In this document: piece by piece, positions 54,436-63,210 of the stretch
Layout of the letters: the number at the start of each line of letters is the position of its first letter
Position numbering within the stretch: the stretch's first letter is position 1
DNA from: Psychrobacter sp. UBA6766
Lineage (GTDB): Bacteria; Pseudomonadota; Gammaproteobacteria; Pseudomonadales; Moraxellaceae
Direction: 5' to 3'
Length of the DNA: 64,000 nt
NCBI RefSeq assembly: GCF_002453355.1
Contig: NZ_DKGQ01000022.1
Location: forward strand, 1 to 64,000
Made by a program: the position numbers and the translations under genes
The notes under the pieces: model-generated
The model's database searches: none
Seen by the model: the letters and a program-made list of their open reading frames with translations, nothing else
What the model was told of the DNA's origin: nothing

Positions 54436-56724
54436 TTACCGACTGTCGGCATAGGTATAGCGATAATGATAGCTATATTTACTCATAAGACCTTGCTTGA
54501 CATCGTTAAGAATAATGCCATCTACTTGGATATTAGACTCATCCATTTGCTTAACGGCATAGATCAACTGTTTTTCCATTGAAGCGTCGTACCTAGTTAT
54601 CATGAGTACTTTGTCTGCATGTTGCGCTAATACCATAGCGTCTGAAGCGGCCAATAATGGTGGTGAGTCGATGATAATGTAGTCGTACTGAGACTTTAAT
54701 CTTGTTAACAAAGCATCAAATCTTTCGCTGATTAATAGCGATTCAGGATCACTGGGATGCCCTCCACGTGGCATAAAGTCAATATGCTTGATACCCGTCG
54801 GATGAATAAAGTTATCTATACTAAAATCAGAAACCTCATTAATTGTTTGAGCAGCGGCGCTTTTGTTCGGTGTGTTAAGTAGGTTAAGTTGCAAACTACT
54901 CTCGTCTAGCAACAGATAATCTGCCAAGCCATCATATTGACTCATACCAAAGACCTTGTGCAGCTCACCCAAACGCATATCTGCATCCATGACCAAAACT
55001 TTTTTGTTCAGCTGAGCAAAGACTTCTGCCAAATTAGCCGAGATAAACGACTTGCCGACACCTGGGCTTTCACCAGTGAATAAAAGTACTTTTGCCTGTT
55101 GGCTATTTGAAATGACTGACGGCATACTTAATATAAGTTTCGTTCGAAGGCTTTTGATTGCTTCATAACTCAAGCTACTATTATCAACATGCGCCAGCAT
55201 ACGAGGGGCGGCCTTTTTGTTAGCACTTAATCGCGATAATACAGCAGAGCGTGGAATCGTGGCGATGACTGGCACCCCTGTCTTAGACTCAATACGTTCA
55301 GGATCCTTAACAGCATTTCTAAGCATATGTATCATAAACACTAATAAAGCACCTAGCAGAGCACCTGCTAGGGTGGCTAACGTCATTATTAATTGTTTTT
55401 TGGGGGTGATGCTTCTATTAGTATTGATAGGCAAATCAATGATACGGGCGGCGCTGACCTCACCTGCTTTGGCAATTTTTAGCTGTTCGTAGTTCTTAAG
55501 GATAGTAAGATAGATCTCTCTGTCGATGTTTACATCTTCAGAGAGGGTCAAAAACTCTCTTTGTACTTCTGGCAATTTATTGATGGTATTGTCGATTTGC
55601 TGCTTTCTAGCATTCAATACGCCAAGTTGTTCGTTGATTTGGATGACTAGAGGATGCTCATTGGTATAGTAAGTGGTTAGATCTGCTCTTTTTAGCTTAA
55701 GCTCACTAATTTGTGTATCAATTCCAGCATTTTCACTCAGCAATATTGACGCTTCTTGTGCCACATCAATGGTCCCAGAGTTCTCACGAAATTTATTAAA
55801 TATGGCTTCTGATTCTTTGAGTTTTTGTTTTAATGCTGGAATTTGTTTTTTCATAAACTCAATGGTTTTGATAGTTTGTTCCGAGCTGCGTGTTTGATCC
55901 TGTGCACTATAAGACAGTACAATATGTTCTAATATTAGGCTGACCTGCTTTTGGTTTAGCCCTGACAAAGACAGCTCAATCATACCGGTCTTAGTGCCTT
56001 CTTCCACTACTGACAAAGCGCTATTGATAGAGTCCGTGGTAATTTGCAGTGATTGCTTAGTGATGTCGATAGGGTGCTCATCAGTAGGTAGATCATTGAC
56101 CGTAATGTCAATGAGACCTTTCTTACCGGTGAAACGATAGGCTTTGTTCAACTGCCCCTGAAATTGTTCACTGTCATTACTCAAGACAAAGCCTGTGTTA
56201 GTTCTTAATAAAGTGAAGGGCTTATCTAGATAATCTTCTGTTACATCGAATTGACTCACTTCTATCCGGCCGTTACTCGTCTCGAGTACAACGCCATCAG
56301 CACTATTCATTTGCACGTTCGTCTGGTTGTTTCTGATTCTATCTATCTGATTAACTGCCGGATCGTTCAATTTAATACCCAAATGCAGCAAATCAACCAC
56401 TGGCTCTAATACCATGCGGGATCTTATTAGCTTAATCTGCGCTTGCATTGAACTATCATCAGGGGGCAATAGCTCTCCTATATTCGTTCCGAGCCCTGAT
56501 AAGTTTTTGGAGGTTTCATCAATTTGGACCAAGGCATCTGATTTGAAGGTGGGATTTTCGTAGCGAACATATAATACCCCTATGATCAAACCCAAAATTG
56601 CGCACAAAACAATGATCTTCCAGCCGCGTAGTAATACTAAAAGCAGACCCAGTAAATTATTATCTTTATCATTGTTGTGTTTAGATAAGTCTTTTGAATT
56701 GTTATCCATAACATTGTTATCCAT
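54436..56724 (-). CDS. wzc: Tyrosine-protein kinase/chain-length regulator Wzc
   Basis: Inner-membrane polysaccharide co-polymerase and BY-kinase. The 762 residues have a short cytoplasmic N-terminus, a helix (about 32-50), a long periplasmic Wzz domain with coiled-coil stretches, a second helix (about 445-468), and a kinase domain with Walker A GESPGVGKSF, Walker A' VLVMDADMR and Walker B YIIIDSPP. The C-terminal tail has a tyrosine cluster (YSYHYRYTY). MDNN is repeated at the N-terminus. It follows wza directly with no wzb phosphatase gene between. Confidence 0.95.
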   Translation of the reverse strand: MDNNVMDNNSKDLSKHNNDKDNNLLGLLLVLLRGWKIIVLCAILGLIIGVLYVRYENPTFKSDALVQIDETSKNLSGLGTNIGELLPPDDSSMQAQIKLIRSRMVLEPVVDLLHLGIKLNDPAVNQIDRIRNNQTNVQMNSADGVVLETSNGRIEVSQFDVTEDYLDKPFTLLRTNTGFVLSNDSEQFQGQLNKAYRFTGKKGLIDITVNDLPTDEHPIDITKQSLQITTDSINSALSVVEEGTKTGMIELSLSGLNQKQVSLILEHIVLSYSAQDQTRSSEQTIKTIEFMKKQIPALKQKLKESEAIFNKFRENSGTIDVAQEASILLSENAGIDTQISELKLKRADLTTYYTNEHPLVIQINEQLGVLNARKQQIDNTINKLPEVQREFLTLSEDVNIDREIYLTILKNYEQLKIAKAGEVSAARIIDLPINTNRSITPKKQLIMTLATLAGALLGALLVFMIHMLRNAVKDPERIESKTGVPVIATIPRSAVLSRLSANKKAAPRMLAHVDNSSLSYEAIKSLRTKLILSMPSVISNSQQAKVLLFTGESPGVGKSFISANLAEVFAQLNKKVLVMDADMRLGELHKVFGMSQYDGLADYLLLDESSLQLNLLNTPNKSAAAQTINEVSDFSIDNFIHPTGIKHIDFMPRGGHPSDPESLLISERFDALLTRLKSQYDYIIIDSPPLLAASDAMVLAQHADKVLMITRYDASMEKQLIYAVKQMDESNIQVDGIILNDVKQGLMSKYSYHYRYTYADSR

Positions 56725-56824
56725 GACTATGTCTTCATCAATTAGTATGAGTCGGTTCGCTTATTTTTTTAGTCCATTTTTCAAGGCTCGCGATGCTACT
56801 CTCAAACGCCATAACCCTTAGCGC

Positions 56825-57898
56825 TTAAAAGTCTGAGAGTGACCTGATCGCCGAAGTTGAGGGTAAAAGAGCACTTAGCACACGGTTCCAACGCGTTAGA
56901 CCCGTAGGATCCACATAAAGAATGTCATTGGCTTGCATCTCAAAGCGGTTTGCCAATGCTAAGCCCGTAATAGTCTGCATATCGACATAATAGATATTGG
57001 TGTAGTTGTACTGTTGATTGTCACGGACAATATATACTTTGGCAGCATTGGCGGTGTTGGGATTGAGACCACTTGATTCACCCATTACGTGCGATAGACT
57101 TAGCCCCTGCTCAGGTATAGCGACTGGCGCAATTCGACCAAACTCCCCCAAAACATAGACTTTATTACGACTTTGACTATTAACATGAATGGAATCGCCA
57201 TCTTGTATATAAACTTGGTTGGCAGATAGCCCCATCTGTCTCAATGATTGCAAACCTAAGCTATAGTTTTTACCTCGGCGATTTAATACAATATTATTTG
57301 AATCGCCTGTCGTAGTGGCGCCCCCTGCCATGGACAAAGCGCCATATAAGGTAACCGGTGCATCAGCAATAGAGAACTCGCCAGACTTAGCAACTTCTCC
57401 ATCGATAAAGAATTTGCTACCAAGATAGTTGATGACTCGGACTTGCGGGTCTGAATATTTCAGATAGCGTTGCAACCTACCTTGCAAGACTGCAGTGAAC
57501 TGCGGCACACTCATGCCACTCGCCTTCAGGCGTCCAATCAATGGAAATTGAATAAAACCCTGCTGATCGACAGTCAGGCTTGATGTTGAGGCACTGATAT
57601 TCGGATAGTCAGTGAGTGCTATACTCATGACATCTCCAGCTTCAATACGGTAACTCATTGGCCTTGAAGTTTTGATTAAGTTATATAGCTCATTGTCGAG
57701 TACGGGAGCTTGTTTAGCGGGTAATGTTGCTATGTCTAATGGCTGAACACTAAAGGTAATGCCATTTTCTGCGACAAAAGCACCACTAGGTGGTAACTTG
57801 CCCGCTTGTAGTCCAGAATTAATACTGCTGCAACCAGATATGACAGTGAAGAGCATTAAGCACGCTATTATCGATAATTGAGAGGAATATCCGCGCAT
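56825..57898 (-). CDS. wza: Outer-membrane polysaccharide export lipoprotein Wza
   Basis: Forms the outer-membrane channel for capsule export. The 357-residue protein has a lipoprotein signal (VISGC, Cys23), the N-terminal poly-export domain (YRIEAGDVMSIALTDYPN), SLBB-like repeats (VYVLGEFGRIAPVAIPEQGLS) and a C-terminal helix region. AAGGAG precedes the ATG. The 490-base upstream gap separates it from wzi, so it probably has its own promoter. Confidence 0.94.
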   Translation of the reverse strand: MRGYSSQLSIIACLMLFTVISGCSSINSGLQAGKLPPSGAFVAENGITFSVQPLDIATLPAKQAPVLDNELYNLIKTSRPMSYRIEAGDVMSIALTDYPNISASTSSLTVDQQGFIQFPLIGRLKASGMSVPQFTAVLQGRLQRYLKYSDPQVRVINYLGSKFFIDGEVAKSGEFSIADAPVTLYGALSMAGGATTTGDSNNIVLNRRGKNYSLGLQSLRQMGLSANQVYIQDGDSIHVNSQSRNKVYVLGEFGRIAPVAIPEQGLSLSHVMGESSGLNPNTANAAKVYIVRDNQQYNYTNIYYVDMQTITGLALANRFEMQANDILYVDPTGLTRWNRVLSALLPSTSAIRSLSDF

Positions 57899-58388
57899 AA
57901 TGAACTCCTTAGAAACTGAAGCTATCAGTAAAACTATTAGCGTTACCGTAATTTTTATAATATAGGGGTATTCCAGACTAACTAACTACATTACGAACAA
58001 AAGATGTCTTAGTAATAGTCCGATTTATAGTTCAAAAAACTTTTTTTAATCCTTCGGTACTTATATTTATTTTATAGAATTTACATATTCGTATATTCTT
58101 ATATACTTATATAACATCTAAAAACAATTAGCAACAAAACTTATTTATTACTTACGTTATCTAAGAGGGTTATATCAAGGATGACGCAGAGACGTTATCT
58201 GATAGGAGTGATACACACAACTGCGAGGTGGATAGTTATTTAGACAAAACTGGCGTGATGGTTACTACCTTACTTTTATATCCACTCACATAATAGAAAA
58301 TAAACCCTAGCAAATCATTGAATTTTGGACAAAAAAATAGGAGTGGTTACCTCAGTAACAACTCCTATTTGAATATATTCAATTGAAT
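57899..58388. other. Intergenic region between wzi and wza
   Basis: AT-rich 490-base region with the wzi terminator (58335-58370) and the presumed promoter region of wza. A JUMPstart/ops-type GGCGGTAG motif was looked for on the coding strand and not found. No gene was seen. Confidence 0.5.
58335..58370 (-). terminator. wzi terminator
   Basis: The stem AAATAGGAGT / ACTCCTATTT, extended by TTAC/GTAA, is followed by seven T on the minus strand. It begins about 20 bases after the wzi stop. Confidence 0.88.
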
Positions 58389-59831
58389 TTAATAAGTTTG
58401 TAGCTCAATACCTACGCCTACCCCAACATCAGTGGACTGGATATCAGAGTCGACTGCCCAAAGCCTACTAGATATCAGCGTCTTTGGATTGTACTGATGC
58501 TCCCAAGCCACATCAATACTGGTCAACTTATCAGTCGTTGGAAATGCTTGATTAATGGCTTCATCCGCTTGATTCACCTTGGCATGTTGTACTTTTGCAT
58601 TGATGAAATTACGGTTATCGAGCCATAAGCGACCACCAAGCGCGATACTTTCCGCATCGCCGCCTAGCGCATAGCCTAATGGGAAACCTTGCTGATAATA
58701 GCCGTCGGTATAAATACTATGATCATAAGAGATGCCGCGTACTTCGCCACTGGTACGGGTATCAGTATACTCTGCATACAGCTGATATGGTTTACCATAA
58801 GCAGCAGACGCATAATCAACACCGGCTAAATACATATTTTTCGCGGGTAAGCCACCCGCTTCATCTTCACCCACGTATTGTGCATAAACGCCTGCAGGTA
58901 CATTCACTAATGGCGCTAAACTTAAGCGCGCATCAAATCCACCCAACTGATTAGCAGGATCGCCTCGCTCGTTGCCACCATTATCTTTGGTTCCTAAAAT
59001 AGCATCAGTAAAGGAGCCAAAACTCTCTGGACGACCCTCACCGCCCCACATAAAGGTACGAGAAGCTCCGACCTCTAACCACTCCCATGGGCTGGCGGTC
59101 AGCCGTGCGCCAAACAGCTTAGCATCAGGAATCGCTTCATAATCTTCAAACTGACCGGCAAATAGCTGATATTGCCAAGGTCCGACCCACGATAAATATT
59201 GTGATGTCGGTGCAGCTTGTTGGTCACGCTGCATGGTAAAACCTGTCACTGGTAAGCTTGCATCGCCTCGAATCAAGCTACCATCATGACCAGGTCCCCA
59301 CCACGTTAGAATTTTACCCGCAATCAACCACTGGTTGGCTGCGGTCCCAGCAAGATATGAGCCTTCAAAGCTAACGTCTGAGCCATCTTCAATAAGTTTG
59401 TCATTTTTTAGATTGGCTTGTAGATTAAATTCCCACTCTGCTTCGCTAAGTGACACGCCAACGCTTGCTTGTTGACCCGCCAGCTTATCATCAGCAAATT
59501 TTTGTGGTAGCTGATCTCTATCGGTTTGTATATGCAAGGCGGCCGACCCTTTTACCACAGAATTGCGGTTTTGAGCCAGGCGCGTTTGTACCGACTGCAG
59601 GATCTGCTGCTGCGCAGGTGTCTGAGCATTAGCGCTATTTAAAGCGCGTTTAATCTCATTGGCTGTCAGCGGCCAAGTGCTGGTGCTAATCTGCGTGACC
59701 CCTTGAGTATTGAGCCAATCAAGATCTGCCTTAAGCTTTAGATCGTTCATATACAGGTTTTGTGCAGATGCCAACATCGACACTGAGGATAAGACACCAA
59801 AACCCAATAAAATACTTAGCTTCTTGTACAT
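58389..59831 (-). CDS. wzi: Capsule assembly outer-membrane protein Wzi
   Basis: A beta-barrel that tethers capsule to the cell surface. The protein is about 480 residues: signal peptide (MYKKLSILLGFGVLSSVSM, cleaved after ASA near residue 24), an N-terminal helical bundle, then a barrel region with many alternating strands and aromatic girdles. It includes the family-typical WWGPGHDGSLI and ASPWEWLEVGASR segments, ending in VGIELQTY with an aromatic terminal residue. The frame can extend to a TTG, but the chosen ATG gives a normal signal peptide. Confidence 0.92.
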   Translation of the reverse strand: MYKKLSILLGFGVLSSVSMLASAQNLYMNDLKLKADLDWLNTQGVTQISTSTWPLTANEIKRALNSANAQTPAQQQILQSVQTRLAQNRNSVVKGSAALHIQTDRDQLPQKFADDKLAGQQASVGVSLSEAEWEFNLQANLKNDKLIEDGSDVSFEGSYLAGTAANQWLIAGKILTWWGPGHDGSLIRGDASLPVTGFTMQRDQQAAPTSQYLSWVGPWQYQLFAGQFEDYEAIPDAKLFGARLTASPWEWLEVGASRTFMWGGEGRPESFGSFTDAILGTKDNGGNERGDPANQLGGFDARLSLAPLVNVPAGVYAQYVGEDEAGGLPAKNMYLAGVDYASAAYGKPYQLYAEYTDTRTSGEVRGISYDHSIYTDGYYQQGFPLGYALGGDAESIALGGRLWLDNRNFINAKVQHAKVNQADEAINQAFPTTDKLTSIDVAWEHQYNPKTLISSRLWAVDSDIQSTDVGVGVGIELQTY

Positions 59832-59949
59832 GATCAAATACTCTTTGATTAAAAGGGGTTTATTATAAAGGCTATCACTCAAACAGTAATATGGATTAAC
59901 GTAATTAAAATAACGTTACTAAATTCAGTTTAACCCAACAAATTATAAA

Positions 59950-61152
59950 TTATTGGTCATCAATCTTAATGAATACGCTATCAATCGCCTGTACTGTTTG
60001 CTTAATTTCGTCTGCCATCAACGTTGGATGCACAAGAAACATCAAGCTGGTTTCGCCGAGCTGCTTAGCGACTGGCAGTCTACCTTCAGGACGTAAACCT
60101 GTATTATCAAATGCTTTTTCCAGATAAACTTCCGAAGCGGATCCTGAAAAACAAGGAACACCTAATTTATTAATTTCTTGAATAATCTGATCTCGTGACC
60201 AGCCTTCAGGTAGGTTATCTGGCTGCACATAAACGTAGAGCTTATAATAGGCGTGGGTCGAATCTGCAAACTGCGGCGACTCTTCTAATCTTGGTACAGA
60301 AAGATAGCCTTTTGCTTCCCATTTAGCACAGATATCTAAGATCGCTTGAGCATTGGCCGTACGTTTGGCGGTCCAATCAGGCATTCTCGTTAATTGAATA
60401 CGACCAAGCACCGCTTGCATTTCAGTCATGCGCCAATTGGTACCAAAGCTTTCATGCAGCCAGCGATAGCCTGGTGGATGCTCGGTCTCGTAAACCGCCG
60501 CGTAGCTTTTGCCATGGTCTTTATAAGCCCACATTTTACGCCATAATTGCTCATCATTGGTGGTGACCATACCGCCCTCACCACCGGTGGTCATTACTTT
60601 ATCTTGGCAAAAGCTCCACGCACCGATATGGCCGATACTCCCCACGCTACGACCCTTATAACGTGCACCGTGCGCCTGTGCACAGTCCTCTATCACATAT
60701 AAATTATGCTGTTCTGCCAACGCCATGATGCCATCCATATCACAAGGCCAACCTGCTAAGTGCACGCAGACGATACCCTTGGTTTTAGCCGTCAATACCG
60801 CTGCGATTGACTCAGGGGTGATATTACCGGTTGCTTCATCGACATCAGCAAAAACAGGTGTCGCTCCCGCATTGACGACTGATGAGATACTTGCAATAAA
60901 GGTACGCGGCGTGACGATTACCTCATCGCCTGCACCAATATATAACGCTTGTAAGGCCACGTCTAATGCCAACGTACCATTACCCATCGCAATAGCATAT
61001 TCGCTATCAGCCCACTCAGCGAATTCCGTCTCAAACTGACGACACTCTTGCCCTGTCCAGTAATTTACCTTGTTGGATAATAATACTTGACTGACCGCAT
61101 CGGCCTCTTGTTGGGTAAAGCTAGGCCAGGGTTGAAAGGATATATTTAGCAT
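59950..61152 (-). CDS. DegT/DnrJ/EryC1/StrS-type sugar aminotransferase
   Basis: A PLP enzyme that aminates a 4-keto (or 3-keto) nucleotide sugar. The 400-residue protein shows GNGTLALDVALQALYIG, IEDCAQAHGARYKG, and SFCQDKVMTTGGEGGM with the PLP Lys (about 187). It is separate from pseC and so acts on another sugar, perhaps a 4-keto-6-deoxy precursor for the first sugar of the unit. No matching 4,6-dehydratase besides pseB is in the window; it may lie beyond the right edge. Confidence 0.87.
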   Translation of the reverse strand: MLNISFQPWPSFTQQEADAVSQVLLSNKVNYWTGQECRQFETEFAEWADSEYAIAMGNGTLALDVALQALYIGAGDEVIVTPRTFIASISSVVNAGATPVFADVDEATGNITPESIAAVLTAKTKGIVCVHLAGWPCDMDGIMALAEQHNLYVIEDCAQAHGARYKGRSVGSIGHIGAWSFCQDKVMTTGGEGGMVTTNDEQLWRKMWAYKDHGKSYAAVYETEHPPGYRWLHESFGTNWRMTEMQAVLGRIQLTRMPDWTAKRTANAQAILDICAKWEAKGYLSVPRLEESPQFADSTHAYYKLYVYVQPDNLPEGWSRDQIIQEINKLGVPCFSGSASEVYLEKAFDNTGLRPEGRLPVAKQLGETSLMFLVHPTLMADEIKQTVQAIDSVFIKIDDQ

Positions 61153-61210
61153 TTCTATACAGCCATATAAGTTTATGTGTTAAATTTTAATTACATCAGT
61201 AGGTTATACT

Positions 61211-62188
61211 CTATGCAAGTTCGGAGGTATGTTTTATTATGACATCGTCATACATCATCATGACAACTCCCTCATCATAATTACCGAACTCTTCAGAGTT
61301 TTCAATATTATTGATGTTGTTTTGGATTAATTCATAAAAGTTTACGCCTGCACCGTAGGCATGTAAGTATGCACCTCCAAATCTAGGATTCACTTCAGAT
61401 AAGAAGTATTCTCCATCCTTGTAGAAAAAGTCTATATCAATAGGTCCATAGAAACTAAAGTGGGGGATGATTTTTTTAATTAAATCAAATAGCTTATCAT
61501 CTTTAAATGAAATAGTTTTACTAGCACCACCTATCTTAGTCTCTATTTTTTTCTTAGAAAAGGCAGAGACAGCCTTATTACTAATACAGTCAACATAAAC
61601 ATCTACATCTATATCTTCACCATCCATGAGCTCTTGAATGATAAAGTAGTTGTCATCATGGCTATTAATACGCGCTTCAAGCTGGGTTAAATCATGTATT
61701 TTTTCTGCGCCAACGCTAGCGCTTCCTGTTCGAGGCTTAATGAATACTGGGAAGTCAATTTTATTATCTTCTAATCCAGATTTAAAATTATCCAAAGAAT
61801 CGTAAGTAAGAACGGTTTTGACGTTTCTCTCAGTTAAGAATTTATACATTTCAAACTTGTCGAAGCATAACTTAGCTGTCTCGTAAGAGGGGCATAAAGG
61901 CAATACCCCGTAACTAAACAACTTGTCTCTGTTTTTAGAGAAAATCTCAATTTCAGGATCAATCAGAGTTGTTATGGCTTGTACAGAGTTATCTTTACAG
62001 AGATTAAGAATAAATGATAAGTAGGACGGATCATCTATTCTAGGTGATAGAAATGGTTTGTCTGCTGAATACAAAGCAGGAGCATAGTTACTACAATCTG
62101 TTGCTAATATCTCTGCTTTATTATTAGATTCTTTTAAGTTTTTGAGTAATTTAGCTCTACGTCCCACACTACAAAATAAAATTTTCAT
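61211..62188 (-). CDS. ATP-grasp ligase
   Basis: A 325-residue carbamoyl-phosphate-synthase-like ATP-grasp protein. It has an N-terminal Rossmann-like region (FCSVGRRAKLLK), FDKFEMYKFL, the ATP-binding FIKPRTGSASVGA loop, QELMDGEDIDVDVYVD, and DIDFFYKDGEYFLSEVNPRFGG with the metal ligands. Such enzymes join a carboxylate to an amine or thiol by acyl phosphate. In this locus it could attach an amino acid to a sugar. GAGGATT precedes the ATG. It is AT-rich, as are its two upstream neighbours. Confidence 0.83.
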   Translation of the reverse strand: MKILFCSVGRRAKLLKNLKESNNKAEILATDCSNYAPALYSADKPFLSPRIDDPSYLSFILNLCKDNSVQAITTLIDPEIEIFSKNRDKLFSYGVLPLCPSYETAKLCFDKFEMYKFLTERNVKTVLTYDSLDNFKSGLEDNKIDFPVFIKPRTGSASVGAEKIHDLTQLEARINSHDDNYFIIQELMDGEDIDVDVYVDCISNKAVSAFSKKKIETKIGGASKTISFKDDKLFDLIKKIIPHFSFYGPIDIDFFYKDGEYFLSEVNPRFGGAYLHAYGAGVNFYELIQNNINNIENSEEFGNYDEGVVMMMYDDVIIKHTSELA

Positions 62189-62191
62189 CAA

Positions 62192-63193
62192 TTAATCCTC
62201 TATGAAGTCTTCTTTCTTACCCCAGAGTAGAGCAAATGGCTCATTTTCCATATCTTTTCTAAAGTCTTTCAGAGAATCTAGGTATGAATATTTTTGTGAG
62301 TAACCTAACTCACTCTCTGTTTTTGAAATATCAAGCTTTAATAGTCTAGGGTCTGGCATATTTGGTTTATATATTTTCTTAGATGGAGCACCTGTTGGTG
62401 AAAACACCTCTATGATTCCATCAATCTGCTCTTCTAGAGAAACTGCTTTTCCTCCGACATTATATATGCCTCCAGGAGCATCACTTTCAAAGCAACGCTC
62501 TACTACTTGAGTAAAGTCTTTAACGTATACCATTTCTTTAGAACGACTTGAATCTCCCCACACCTCAATATCTAGTGACTTCTGAGCCCTATCCATTAAC
62601 ATGCGGTAAGGCATCATTTTACGTTTAAAGTCTGCAAAGTGGTAAGGATCAGGATGATAGTTGTAAATAGTAAAAAATCTTAGATGAAATCTTTTAAAGT
62701 CATATGTTGCAGCATAATGGTCAATCAAATCAATAGCAGCATTCTTTGCTATAGTATATACAGAATGATCACCCGTTAGAGGAAAGGTTCTTGGGTCGTC
62801 CGCTTTAATTATATTAGGTGTGTTATGTTTTTGATATTGGTCATATGGTGTTTGTGGGAATACAATTCTTTTACCTCCTGCGCTTACCATATAATCTAAA
62901 ACATTAATTGTGCCCAGCATAATACTTGAAATCAAAGCTTTAGGATTGTAATCAGACCTAGAAGGGAGTTTGCCAGCTAAATGGACAATACCATAAATCT
63001 CTTTAGGCAAAGTCTTAAAAGACGTGCTGTCAGTAATATCTAATGAATAGTATGTGATACCCTTAGACTTGAAAAACCCATTATCAGAAGCTCTATAACC
63101 AACTGCATGCACATCATAACCGAGTTCTTTTAGGTGAATTGAGGTGTAGGCTCCTAAATTACCTGTAGCACCAAATACGACAATTTTTTTCAT
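62192..63193 (-). CDS. NAD-dependent epimerase/dehydratase
   Basis: An extended SDR of 333 residues: GATGNLGAYTSIHL nucleotide-binding loop, HLAGKLPSR, catalytic YTIAKNAA (Tyr-x3-Lys), and GGIYNVGGKAVSLEEQI. The N-terminus resembles GDP/UDP-sugar epimerases and 4-ketoreductases. Its substrate cannot be told. It lies between a PLP-fold decarboxylase-like gene and the ATP-grasp gene, almost abutting the latter, so the three probably act together. Confidence 0.83.
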   Translation of the reverse strand: MKKIVVFGATGNLGAYTSIHLKELGYDVHAVGYRASDNGFFKSKGITYYSLDITDSTSFKTLPKEIYGIVHLAGKLPSRSDYNPKALISSIMLGTINVLDYMVSAGGKRIVFPQTPYDQYQKHNTPNIIKADDPRTFPLTGDHSVYTIAKNAAIDLIDHYAATYDFKRFHLRFFTIYNYHPDPYHFADFKRKMMPYRMLMDRAQKSLDIEVWGDSSRSKEMVYVKDFTQVVERCFESDAPGGIYNVGGKAVSLEEQIDGIIEVFSPTGAPSKKIYKPNMPDPRLLKLDISKTESELGYSQKYSYLDSLKDFRKDMENEPFALLWGKKEDFIED

Positions 63194-63210
63194 AATATTG
63201 ACTCGCTATT

